DNA of 64,000 nucleotides. Source: Wenyingzhuangia sp. 2_MG-2023 (GTDB lineage Bacteria; Bacteroidota; Bacteroidia; Flavobacteriales; Flavobacteriaceae). The DNA lies in assembly GCF_030548295.1 (NCBI RefSeq), contig NZ_JAUOSB010000002.1, forward strand, positions 374,001 through 438,000, read 5' to 3'. The translations under genes and the position numbers were made by a program. How positions within the stretch are numbered: the stretch's first letter is position 1; every line of letters begins with the position of its first letter. Positions 37,764 to 46,013 of this stretch are shown in pieces. Below the pieces are notes generated by a model, which was not told the origin of the DNA, searched no databases, and saw only the letters and a program-made list of their open reading frames with translations.

Positions 37764-39248
37764 TTATGATAATTTTGATTCTAATGTTTTCAACCAAGTT
37801 GCATAGGCTTTTCTATACAAGGTTTCGTTTGCGTTGTCTGCTTTGTAAGTTTTGATGATGTTTTCATTCACAAAAGCCTCCTCTAAATCTTCAATTTCTC
37901 CTGCTCCAAAACCTGCTCCAATAGCAGCACCTACAGCACCATTTGTTTCTTTTACTTGAATAGTTGCTCCTGTTAATGTAGCAATGGTAGTGGCAAATAT
38001 TTCTGATTGAAACATGTTGTCATTTCCTACTTTCATAACTTCTGGAGTCAACCCCAACTCTTTCATACAATTGATTCCATACACAAAAGAAAAAGCAATC
38101 CCCTCCAAACAAGCTCTCACCAAATGAGCCAATTTGTGTCTATTAAACTGCAATCCTTGGTAATGTGCTCCAATAATTTTATTTTCCAACATACGTTCTG
38201 CTCCGTTTCCAAAAGGTAAAAAGGACAAATCATTTGCACCTACGTCGACGGTTTTTGCCAAAGTTTCCAATTCAAAATAATCCTGATCTGCAGCCAAATT
38301 ATTTCGCAACCAAGCATAAGCACTTCCTGTTCCATTAATACACAACAACACTCCCAATCGTCTTTCTTTTTCTGTATGATTGACGTGTGCAAACGTATTT
38401 ACTCTGTTTTTAAAATCGTATTTTAACTGATCTACCACTCCGTACACTACTCCAGATGTTCCTCCAGTAGCAGCTATTTCTCCAGGTTTCAAAACATTCA
38501 AAGAAAAAGCATTATTGGGTTGATCTCCTGACCTATAAGAAACTACAGCATTGGCATTAAAACCTAATTTTTCTGCCATCTCTTTACTAATGGTTGCTTG
38601 TTTGGCAAAAACAGGCACAATTTCGGGCATCAAAGAAGCATCAAACCCAAAATAATTCATCACCTCATCGCTAATTTGCTCCTTCTTAAAATCCCAAAAA
38701 ATCCCTTCGGACAATCCTGAGTTGGTAGTAGTATAAGTTCCTGTCAATTTATAAGCTATGTAATCTCCAGGCAACATAATTTTGGCAATGGTTTTATAAA
38801 CTTCAGGTTCGTTTTCCTGCACCCATTTTAATTTAGATGCTGTAAAGTTCCCTGGTGAGTTTAACAAACTAGACAAACATTTATCTTCTCCTATTTCTTT
38901 AAAAGCTTTGTTTCCTACTTCTACTGCTCTACTATCGCACCAAATAATAGCAGGTCTTGCAGGTTCTCCGTTTGCTTTTAACGTAACCAAACCATGCATT
39001 TGATATGAAATACCAATAGCCACAACCTCTTCTTTTTTTGTCGAGTTTTTTTCAAAAAGAATTTCCGTTACTTTCTGGATGTATTCCCACCAAAGTTGCG
39101 GGTCCTGTTCTGCCCAATTTGCTTCAGGGGCATCAATGGTCATTTCTTTTTCAGGATACTGAGCTTTTGCCAAAACTTGCTTGGTTTTATTGTCTATCAA
39201 AGCTGCTTTTATAGACGAACTTCCTAAATCATACCCTATTGATAACAT
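37764..39248 (-). CDS. xylB: Xylulokinase (FGGY family)
   Basis: A 494-residue kinase that makes xylulose-5-phosphate. Seen: YDLGSSSIKAALID (N-terminal phosphate loop), YQMHGLVTL, IWCDSRAVEVG, KLTGTYTTTNSGLSEGIFWD, IAATGGTSGVVYGVV and KVGNDNMFQSEIFATTIATL near the C-terminal lobe. It is the first gene of xylB-xylA-transporter-transaldolase and divergent from the Nudix-type regulator. Confidence 0.95.
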   Translation of the reverse strand: MLSIGYDLGSSSIKAALIDNKTKQVLAKAQYPEKEMTIDAPEANWAEQDPQLWWEYIQKVTEILFEKNSTKKEEVVAIGISYQMHGLVTLKANGEPARPAIIWCDSRAVEVGNKAFKEIGEDKCLSSLLNSPGNFTASKLKWVQENEPEVYKTIAKIMLPGDYIAYKLTGTYTTTNSGLSEGIFWDFKKEQISDEVMNYFGFDASLMPEIVPVFAKQATISKEMAEKLGFNANAVVSYRSGDQPNNAFSLNVLKPGEIAATGGTSGVVYGVVDQLKYDFKNRVNTFAHVNHTEKERRLGVLLCINGTGSAYAWLRNNLAADQDYFELETLAKTVDVGANDLSFLPFGNGAERMLENKIIGAHYQGLQFNRHKLAHLVRACLEGIAFSFVYGINCMKELGLTPEVMKVGNDNMFQSEIFATTIATLTGATIQVKETNGAVGAAIGAGFGAGEIEDLEEAFVNENIIKTYKADNANETLYRKAYATWLKTLESKLS

Positions 39249-39343
39249 ATCTTATTTTTATAATTTCATGAATATTGTTGAATTGAAACCTTTTGAATCC
39301 TTTATATTTAACTCTTTTAAAAGAAGTTAATGTCTTAAAAAAT

Positions 39344-39366
39344 CTTAGTTTACAAAACAAACTAAG
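39344..39366. promoter_or_regulatory. Candidate operator of the xylose regulator
   Basis: Perfect inverted repeat CTTAGTTT (39344-39351) and AAACTAAG (39359-39366) with a seven-base spacer, in the divergent region between xylB and the Nudix-type regulator. Confidence 0.5.
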
Positions 39367-39379
39367 CAAATATATAGAG

Positions 39380-39412
39380 TTGAAATTAAATTTCAAATAC
39401 AAACTATGTTTA
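39380..39412 (+). promoter_or_regulatory. Palindrome and promoter-like signal before the Nudix-type regulator
   Basis: TTGAAATTAAATTTCAA (39380-39396) is a perfect palindrome with a one-base centre. Its first TTG could be the -33 element for TATGTTTA at 39405-39412, a one-mismatch -7 match, 22 bases later. Operator overlap with the -33 region would suit autoregulation. Confidence 0.4.
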
Positions 39413-39449
39413 TTTTTTAAACTATCTTCATTTATTTACATTTACAATT

Positions 39450-40121
39450 ATGAATATGATAGAAAACTCTGTGGATTGTGTCATCTTTGGTTTTAAAGAT
39501 GAAAGTTTAAAAGTGTTGTTAATTAAAAGAAAAAACGATCCTCAGAAAGGATTGATGGCTTTGCCTGGAGATTTTTTAGATGCTAATGTTAGTATTTATG
39601 ACAGCGCTAGAAACACATTAAAAAAAATTACCAACCTAGAAGATATTTATCTTGAACAGATCAGGGCTTTTGGAGAAACGGATAGATACCCTGGAAAAAG
39701 AGTCATTACCATTAGCTACTTTGCGCTTATCAATATTGAAAAATATTCTCCGCAAGCAGGATATACTGCCGAGAAATTAGAATGGTGTGATATAGATAAA
39801 TTACCTGAATTGGCTTTTGATCATCATAAAATTATTCAGTCTGCTCATAGAAGACTCAAACAAAGAGTAAGACACGAGCCGGTTGGCTTCAACTTACTTC
39901 CTAATGAATTTAGTTTGACAAATTTGCAACATGTTTACGAAACAATTTTACAAGTAGAATTGAATAAACGTAACTTTAGAACAAAAATCAATCAAATGAA
40001 ATTGTTGATTGATACAGGAAAAAAACAAGAAAATGTAGCGCACAAACCTGCTATCTTATATCGTTTTGACGAAGATGTTTATCAGAAACTAAAAGAAGAT
40101 GGATTTTATTTCAAACTCTAA
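39450..40121 (+). CDS. NrtR-like Nudix-domain transcriptional regulator, probable xylose regulator
   Basis: A 223-residue protein with an N-terminal Nudix fold (residues 5-140, VDCVIFGFKDESLKVLLIKR, then LPGDFLDANVSIYD) and a C-terminal winged-helix domain (about 145-223, PVGFNLLPNEFSLTNLQHVY, RNFRTKINQMKLL). The Nudix box is degenerate: the REUXEE residues are absent, so it should bind ligand but not hydrolyse. This is the NrtR-type architecture used by sugar regulators in Bacteroidota, such as the arabinose regulator. Divergence from xylB supports a xylose role. Confidence 0.82.
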   Translation: MNMIENSVDCVIFGFKDESLKVLLIKRKNDPQKGLMALPGDFLDANVSIYDSARNTLKKITNLEDIYLEQIRAFGETDRYPGKRVITISYFALINIEKYSPQAGYTAEKLEWCDIDKLPELAFDHHKIIQSAHRRLKQRVRHEPVGFNLLPNEFSLTNLQHVYETILQVELNKRNFRTKINQMKLLIDTGKKQENVAHKPAILYRFDEDVYQKLKEDGFYFKL

Positions 40122-40165
40122 AAAGACACCTCACAACACAAACCATTAAATACAAAAGAAATCTC

Positions 40166-40750
40166 ATGAAAATTAAATCTTACTCCAGCATTTACAGAAT
40201 CATGCACTGGGCAATTGCCCTTTCGATGATTTTGTTACTAATCACCATTTTTTTAAGAGCTACATGGCTTAATAAAAATCATGTTGCAGAAATTATTGAA
40301 ACCTATTTGAAAGCAAATACCGATGTTACTTTGACACACAACCAAGCTATCAAATTAGCAAAAACCATTAGAAGCCCTATGTGGAATTGGCACATTTATT
40401 TAGGTTATGTATTAACGGGATTGTTTGCCGTTAGATTTTCGTTGCCATTGTTTGGTAGAATGAAATTTCAAAACCCTTTTGACAAAGAAAATTCTTTTAT
40501 CGATACTTCTAAGGCCTGGACATACATCCTTTTTTATATCTGTATTGTTATTTCTCTAGTAACAGGTTTGTTAGTTGTTTTTGGACCAAAATCTATACAC
40601 CATACTTCTGAAGAAATTCACGTATTGTCTATTTACTATCTACTAGCCTATATTGCTTTACATCTAGGAGGTGTGTTGTGGGCTGAATTTAAAAAAGATA
40701 AGGGAATCATATCAAGAATCATTAGCGGAAACAAAGAAAATGAAAAATAA
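40166..40750 (+). CDS. Cytochrome b561-like integral membrane protein
   Basis: A 194-residue protein with four hydrophobic helices and conserved-position histidines (MHWAIALS, WNWHIYLGYVLTG, IHHTSEEIHVLSIYY, IALHLGGVLW), consistent with a di-haem cytochrome b561 or the b-subunit of a dehydrogenase. It would carry electrons across the membrane. Its stop overlaps the start of the first esterase gene by 11 bases, so they are likely cotranscribed, although the link between redox and ester hydrolysis is not obvious. Confidence 0.75.
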   Translation: MKIKSYSSIYRIMHWAIALSMILLLITIFLRATWLNKNHVAEIIETYLKANTDVTLTHNQAIKLAKTIRSPMWNWHIYLGYVLTGLFAVRFSLPLFGRMKFQNPFDKENSFIDTSKAWTYILFYICIVISLVTGLLVVFGPKSIHHTSEEIHVLSIYYLLAYIALHLGGVLWAEFKKDKGIISRIISGNKENEK

Positions 40751-41627
40751 AGCTTTTTTAATTTTTCATTTGTTCTTATTTGTATGTATTGCAAACGCTC
40801 AAGTTATTGTAAACCTACCTCATCAAAAGGCAGACAATATCAAATGGATTGGTGAAGAAAAAGCGTTTTTTTCCAAACGTTGGAATTCAGAGGTTGTAAC
40901 GAATGTATCTAAACCTAGCATTCAAATTTTTTCACCTAACCAAGAAATAAACACGGGAACCTGTGTAATTATTGCTCCCGGAGGTGGTTTGTATGCTTTG
41001 AGTATGAATAATGAAGGAACTTTGGTTGCAGATTGGTTGGTAAAAAAAGGAATTACAGCCGTAATTTTAAAATATAGATTGGTACCAACGTATACTGATG
41101 ATGGAATTAAGGAATATCAAAAACTAAGTAAAGAAAATAGATCTTTGCTTCATGAAAATGTTCAAAAAACCATGCCTTATTCTGTGTCCGATGCTTTAAG
41201 TGCTATTTCTTACGTTAGAGAAAATGCTAGCAAACTCAACATAAAACCTAACAAAATAGGATTGATGGGATTTTCTGCAGGTGGTGCTGTTACCGTGGGT
41301 GCTTCCTACAATTACACCACTATAAATAGACCCGATTTTTTAGTGCCTGTTTATCCTTGGCTCACTGAATATCCTGTGAGAGAACCTCAAAAAGATGCTC
41401 CGCCATTATTTATTGTTTGCGCTTCTAATGATCCTTTAAAGCTGGCTTTGGAAAGTACAAACCTATACAAATCTTGGAAAGCAGCAGACTTAAATGTTGC
41501 GCTACATATGTATGCCAAAGGAGGTCACGGTTTTGGATTAAAAACAAAAGAGCTGCCTTCTGATACTTGGATTGATCGTTTTTACGAATGGGCTCTAAAT
41601 GAAAAATTGATAACCACAAATAATTAA
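40740..41627 (+). CDS. Secreted alpha/beta hydrolase, probable carbohydrate esterase, copy 1
   Basis: A 295-residue exported hydrolase. Signal peptide (MKNKAFLIFHLFLFVCIANAQ), oxyanion motif IIAPGGGLYALSM, nucleophile elbow GFSAGG, Asp in SNDPLKLAL and His in KGGHGFGLK complete a catalytic triad. It resembles the acetylxylan esterase-like and BD-FAE group. The frame extends upstream to 40671, but the ATG at 40740 is followed directly by the signal peptide. Its close paralogue starts three bases after its stop codon. Substrate is inferred only. Confidence 0.85.
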   Translation: MKNKAFLIFHLFLFVCIANAQVIVNLPHQKADNIKWIGEEKAFFSKRWNSEVVTNVSKPSIQIFSPNQEINTGTCVIIAPGGGLYALSMNNEGTLVADWLVKKGITAVILKYRLVPTYTDDGIKEYQKLSKENRSLLHENVQKTMPYSVSDALSAISYVRENASKLNIKPNKIGLMGFSAGGAVTVGASYNYTTINRPDFLVPVYPWLTEYPVREPQKDAPPLFIVCASNDPLKLALESTNLYKSWKAADLNVALHMYAKGGHGFGLKTKELPSDTWIDRFYEWALNEKLITTNN

Positions 41628-41630
41628 ACC

Positions 41631-42506
41631 ATGCTTAAAAAAATTGCCCTTTTAGTATTTGCTACTTCTTTAAGTATAAATGCTCAAAAAACAATAAAAC
41701 TTCCTTTTGAGAAACCCCAAAATGTTACTTGGACAGGTGGTGAACAAAGCTATGAAACAGAAGGTATTGTTCGTATTGCAAATATTTCTGAACCTAGTAT
41801 TCAAATTTTCAGTCCTAAAAAAGAAAACAGTACAGGTACAGCCGTTGTTATTGCTCCCGGTGGAGGTTTGCGTATCAATAGTATTCTTACCGAAGGAACT
41901 TGGGTAGCCGATTGGCTCGTAAAAAAAGGAATTACAGCCATCGTTTTAAAATACAGATTGGTTCCTACTCAAAAAGGAAGAGACATGGCAGATTTTAATA
42001 AGGTAAACAAAAGCAACGATTTTATAAAAAAAGAACAACTATTACAAAATGTATTTCCTTATTCTATTGCTGATGCTTTGAATGCTATTGATTATATAAG
42101 AACACATGCAATAGAATTGAATGTGAATCCTAATAAAATTGGAATGATGGGGTTTTCCGCAGGTGGTGCTGTAACTATGGGAGTTGCTTACAATTATATC
42201 CCAAAAAATAGACCTGATTTTTTAGCACCTATTTATCCTTGGACTTCAAAATATCCTATACAAAAGCCAAAAAATGATGAACCTCCAATGTTTATTGTTT
42301 GTGCTTCAAACGATCCTTTAAAGTTGGCCACAGGTAGTATTGACTTGTACAATTCTTGGAAAGAGAATGAGTTTAGTGCAGAATTACATATGTACGCCAA
42401 AGGAAAACACGGTTTTGGAATGAAAAAACAGGGATTGCCTTCTGACACCTGGATAGAACGTTTTTACGAATGGGCTGTTAGTGAAAAACTTGTCGATTTA
42501 AAATAA
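41631..42506 (+). CDS. Secreted alpha/beta hydrolase, probable carbohydrate esterase, copy 2
   Basis: A 291-residue paralogue of the preceding gene, roughly 60 percent identical by eye. Signal peptide ends NAQK near residue 19. Motifs: VIAPGGGLRINSI, GMMGFSAGGAVTMG, SNDPLKLATGS and KGKHGFGMKK, so the catalytic Ser, Asp and His are intact. Loops near the oxyanion motif differ (GRDMADFNKVNKS), suggesting a different substrate. It is closed by a terminator. Confidence 0.85.
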   Translation: MLKKIALLVFATSLSINAQKTIKLPFEKPQNVTWTGGEQSYETEGIVRIANISEPSIQIFSPKKENSTGTAVVIAPGGGLRINSILTEGTWVADWLVKKGITAIVLKYRLVPTQKGRDMADFNKVNKSNDFIKKEQLLQNVFPYSIADALNAIDYIRTHAIELNVNPNKIGMMGFSAGGAVTMGVAYNYIPKNRPDFLAPIYPWTSKYPIQKPKNDEPPMFIVCASNDPLKLATGSIDLYNSWKENEFSAELHMYAKGKHGFGMKKQGLPSDTWIERFYEWAVSEKLVDLK

Positions 42507-42510
42507 CAAC

Positions 42511-42545
42511 AAAAAGAGACTGTTTTTTATGCAGTCTCTTTTCTT
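42511..42545 (+). terminator. Terminator of the esterase operon
   Basis: Stem AAAAGAGACTG and CAGTCTCTTTT with a short loop, followed by a T-rich run, directly after the stop codon of the second esterase. Confidence 0.85.
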
Positions 42546-42565
42546 TCTTTTTATAAATATTCTCT

Positions 42566-42979
42566 TTAATGAGGTAGCTTCTCTTTAAAAACACCATACA
42601 CATAGGTTCCAAATATTGCAAAAGCAATTACTATTAGCAAACTAAAAAAACCTGCTCCTACAAGTGTAAACATAGGACCTGGACACGCTCCTGCCAATGC
42701 CCAACCCAGTCCAAAAATCAAACCTCCAAACAAATACCTTTTAAAACTTTTAGCTTTGTCGTCTATTTTAATAGGAAATCCATAAAAACTTTTGATGTTG
42801 AACTTTTTAATCAATTGGGTAGTTATCAAGCCTAATACAACAGCTACACCAATAATTCCGTACATATGAAAAGCTTGAAAATTAAACATTTCATAAATTC
42901 TAAACCAAGAAGCTGCTTCAGATTTGTACATGGTAATTCCAAACAAAATCCCGATACTTAAATATATTATTTTTTTCAT
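42566..42979 (-). CDS. YeeE/YedE-type sulfur transport protein, second half (DUF6691-like)
   Basis: A 137-residue membrane protein with about four helices. The motif WALAGACPGPMFTLVG is the conserved cysteine motif of the second half of YeeE/YedE transporters. It follows the other YeeE/YedE gene after nine bases; together they form a split version of the transporter that moves thiosulfate or another reduced sulfur compound. The start is the ATG at 42979. Confidence 0.85.
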   Translation of the reverse strand: MKKIIYLSIGILFGITMYKSEAASWFRIYEMFNFQAFHMYGIIGVAVVLGLITTQLIKKFNIKSFYGFPIKIDDKAKSFKRYLFGGLIFGLGWALAGACPGPMFTLVGAGFFSLLIVIAFAIFGTYVYGVFKEKLPH

Positions 42980-42988
42980 GTTATTAAT

Positions 42989-43540
42989 TTAAAAAATGAT
43001 AGGAAATAAAAAATGAATCATAAACAAACCTCCTGCAAAAAAACCAATCACAGCTATTAAAGAAGGTAGTTGTAAATTGCTCAATCCTGAAATAGCATGT
43101 CCTGAGGTACAACCTCCTGCATAACGAGTACCAAAGCCAACTAAAAACCCACCAATAGCCAACAACAATAAGTTTTTAATGCTAAAATCCCAAAAAATCT
43201 CAGTTGGTAAATAAGAGGTTGCAGAACTTGTAATTCCATAATCTTTCAAACTCAAAACAGTCTCACTACTGATATCTACTCCCGAATTTGAAGACAAGAA
43301 ATAAGCTCCTATAAAACCACCTATTACCGCTCCAATCATCACCAATAAATTCCATTTTTGACTTTTCCAATCAAACTGAAAGAAATCCGTTTTTTTTCCT
43401 GCACCACATATAGTACACAACGTTCTTAAATTGGACGACATTCCAAAACTATCTCCCATCATCAACAACAAAAACATTACCAATGCTATTAAAAACCCGG
43501 AAACGTACCAAGGCCACGGAGCTAAAATTAAATCCATCAT
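42989..43540 (-). CDS. YeeE/YedE-type sulfur transport protein, first half
   Basis: A 183-residue membrane protein with about five helices. The motif GFGTRYAGGCTSGHAISGLSN is the first-half cysteine motif of the YeeE/YedE family, and an additional Cys pair (LRTLCTICGAGKKTDF) lies near residue 38. It is the first gene of the pair and has a divergent promoter with an FNR-like palindrome. The start is the ATG at 43540; ATG 43537 would be equally possible. Confidence 0.88.
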   Translation of the reverse strand: MMDLILAPWPWYVSGFLIALVMFLLLMMGDSFGMSSNLRTLCTICGAGKKTDFFQFDWKSQKWNLLVMIGAVIGGFIGAYFLSSNSGVDISSETVLSLKDYGITSSATSYLPTEIFWDFSIKNLLLLAIGGFLVGFGTRYAGGCTSGHAISGLSNLQLPSLIAVIGFFAGGLFMIHFLFPIIF

Positions 43541-43559
43541 ACTTTGTATTTTTTTTAAG

Positions 43560-43632
43560 CAAAGATATTTTTTAACGACAAAGACGGCAGTAACAATTGT
43601 TACATTGATCCTTTTTATTTATGCTATTTTTG
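43560..43632. promoter_or_regulatory. Divergent promoter region with a Crp/Fnr-like palindrome
   Basis: Minus strand: TATCTTTG -7 at 43560-43567 for the YeeE/YedE pair. Plus strand: TATTTTTG -7 at 43625-43632 for the sterol-desaturase-type gene, four bases before its ATG. The 14-bp perfect palindrome GTAACAATTGTTAC (43590-43603) lies between them, centred 36.5 bases from the minus -7 and 35.5 from the plus -7. Confidence 0.65.
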
Positions 43633-43636
43633 AAAT

Positions 43637-44503
43637 ATGATTGTATTTGAAGATGTTTTTATGGGTGGAATTTACAATACACTTAACTGGGTATGGAGCT
43701 TAATTACGTTCCAATCTGCTTGGTATCACAATTATTTCTGGGGATTGATTCTTATTTCTTTAATTGTCTGGGGATTAGAAATTTTATTCCCTTGGCGTAA
43801 ACAACAAGGCATTTTTAGAAAAGACTTTTGGCTGGATGGTTTTTACATGTTTTTCAACTTCTTCTTATTCACCATTTTTATTAGTGGAATTTATGCTTTG
43901 TTCTCAAACCTCATCAATTTTCTAGGTTTTAACATCACTGACTTTGCTGTTTTAAACATTCAAAAACTAAATCCTGCAACTCAATTACTGGTATTTTTTG
44001 TCATCAGTGATTTTTTTCAGTGGTTTACGCATGTGCTTTTACATCGATATGATTTTTTCTGGAAGTTTCATCAAATTCATCACAGCGTAAAAGAAATGGG
44101 TTTTGCAGCACATTTGCGCTATCATTGGATGGAAAACATTTTATACAAACCATTAAAGACATTCGCTATTATGCTATTGGGAGGTTTTGAACCCGAACAA
44201 GCATACATTGTTCATTTTATTGCTATCTGTATTGGACACTTGAATCATTCCAACTTAAACATTACTTGGGGACCTTTAAAATATGTATTTAACAATCCTG
44301 TAATGCATTTGTATCATCATGCATATAACTTGCCTAAAAACAAAAAATATGGTGTCAATTTTGGAATCAGTCTTAGCCTTTGGGATTATATTTTTAGAAC
44401 ATATTACATTCCCAAAGTAGATGAAAATACAAAACTTGGTTTTAAAGGAGATGAAAACATTCCTACTTCATTTTGGAAGCAATTGTGGGTAGGGTTTAGA
44501 TAA
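43637..44503 (+). CDS. Sterol desaturase / fatty acid hydroxylase family protein
   Basis: A 288-residue membrane di-iron enzyme with hydrophobic helices and the His boxes HVLLHR, HQIHH, HLNHS and HLYHHAY. Family members hydroxylate or desaturate lipids, sterols or carotenoids with O2 and electrons. The substrate is not predictable. The ATG lies four bases after the -7 element, so the transcript should be leaderless. It is divergent from the YeeE/YedE genes with which it may share the palindrome. Confidence 0.87.
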   Translation: MIVFEDVFMGGIYNTLNWVWSLITFQSAWYHNYFWGLILISLIVWGLEILFPWRKQQGIFRKDFWLDGFYMFFNFFLFTIFISGIYALFSNLINFLGFNITDFAVLNIQKLNPATQLLVFFVISDFFQWFTHVLLHRYDFFWKFHQIHHSVKEMGFAAHLRYHWMENILYKPLKTFAIMLLGGFEPEQAYIVHFIAICIGHLNHSNLNITWGPLKYVFNNPVMHLYHHAYNLPKNKKYGVNFGISLSLWDYIFRTYYIPKVDENTKLGFKGDENIPTSFWKQLWVGFR

Positions 44504-44505
44504 CA

Positions 44506-45813
44506 TCAAGAACGATCTGCTTTTCCTTTTTTTACAAAATAGACAATTGTTAGGATAGCAACAAACATTCCAATACCTACAAATTCACTCATCGCAAGAT
44601 TAGAAAGCAAGCAAAGAATGATAACGCAAGACAAAATTGGAATCAACCAACCACCAGGAATTTTAAATTCTGTTTTATTAGTTGTGCTTTTAGTCTTATC
44701 TTTTCTCAATTTTATTACAGACAAAGACACTCCTAAATAGACCAATAAAATAGTTGCGCTTGAAATAATTGCCAATTGCTCAAAACCTCCTAACGAAGCA
44801 AATAAAAACCCCATAGTAGCATACACTATGATAGAAATGTGTGGAATGTAGAATTTTGAATGGATTTTTGTGAAAGCTTTTACAGGCAATACTTCATCTT
44901 TTGCTGCTCTAAATAAAATTCTTGGCATGCTTAAAATAGAACTACTCAAATAACCTGTCATAGAAATAGCTGCTCCAATAGTCATCAATACAAAACCTGC
45001 TGGCCCAAAAACATGTTGTGCAACAATAGCCAATGGGTTTTCTTTGAACGTAGCCAATGAGGTTCCTAATACACCTAAAGAAACTGTTTGTATCAAAATG
45101 TACAAAATTAAAATTCCGAGAATACTTATAAATATTGCCTTGGGTATTGTTTTTTGTGGATTGCGTACTTCTCCTCCAATAGACAAACCTGACTCTGCAC
45201 CTTGAAAAGCAAAAAATAAAATCAACGACATTTTTCCAACTTCGGTAAAACTCGCTGTCGAAGTAATAGATAAATTAGCGATAGAAACATTTCCCCAAGA
45301 AAAGAAAACAAGTAATAACAATGGAATTAACTTTGCAATAGTAATCAACTTTACTACGGCCATTCCCTCTTTTACACCTCTTATATTGATGTATCCAAAA
45401 CCAGAAAAAAACAACACAAACGTAAGAATCTTTACCCATTTTAGTTTGAATTCGGGAACTACAGAACCTAGAACATCCACAACGGCATTTGCCACAGCAG
45501 CATCTGCAGAAATGGTAGATAAAATAAAAAGAATCACGGTTATAAAACCAAAATAAGGTCCAAAAGCAGTTCTAATATACGTGTATGCACCACCAGAATC
45601 TGTCAATTTACTTCCTACCTCGGCAAAACACAACATGACTAGGGTAACCAAAACACCACAAAACAAATAGGCAAAAATACTTGAAGTTCCTAAACCAGCA
45701 GCAACAATAGCTGGTAGTGTAAAAATTCCGGCTCCTACTACAATATTTACAATATTTGCACTCAAACCTAAAACTCCAACTTCTCTTTTTAAATGCTCTT
45801 TAGTTTCTATCAT
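44506..45813 (-). CDS. APC-family amino acid permease
   Basis: A 435-residue transporter with about 12 helices of the amino acid-polyamine-organocation family. Seen: GLSANIVNIVVGAGIFTLPAIVAAG, VTLVMLCFAEVGSKLTDSGGAYTY, LILFFAFQGAESGLSIGGEVRNPQKTIPKA and the final VYFVKKGKAD. The substrate is unknown. It is convergent with the sterol-desaturase gene, two bases from it, and divergent from the pseudouridine synthase. Confidence 0.88.
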   Translation of the reverse strand: MIETKEHLKREVGVLGLSANIVNIVVGAGIFTLPAIVAAGLGTSSIFAYLFCGVLVTLVMLCFAEVGSKLTDSGGAYTYIRTAFGPYFGFITVILFILSTISADAAVANAVVDVLGSVVPEFKLKWVKILTFVLFFSGFGYINIRGVKEGMAVVKLITIAKLIPLLLLVFFSWGNVSIANLSITSTASFTEVGKMSLILFFAFQGAESGLSIGGEVRNPQKTIPKAIFISILGILILYILIQTVSLGVLGTSLATFKENPLAIVAQHVFGPAGFVLMTIGAAISMTGYLSSSILSMPRILFRAAKDEVLPVKAFTKIHSKFYIPHISIIVYATMGFLFASLGGFEQLAIISSATILLVYLGVSLSVIKLRKDKTKSTTNKTEFKIPGGWLIPILSCVIILCLLSNLAMSEFVGIGMFVAILTIVYFVKKGKADRS

Positions 45814-45987
45814 TTTTAAATTTGTTATGGATTATAGAACAGTCATTTTTGAAATACTCATTTTTAACAACCAACACTACACCTTCTTTTTTTTCGTGCA
45901 TAAAGATACAAACTCATCCACCAAGAGGTATGTGTATATGTAAACATCAATATGTTTTTTAACACCTCATTTCTTTTTTAGATTCAA

Positions 45988-45995
45988 TATATTTG
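45988..45995 (+). promoter_or_regulatory. Promoter (-7 element) of the pseudouridine synthase gene
   Basis: TATATTTG, an exact TAnnTTTG match, 18 bases before the ATG at 46014. Confidence 0.4.
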
Positions 45996-46013
45996 CAAGC
46001 TAAAATACGTTGA

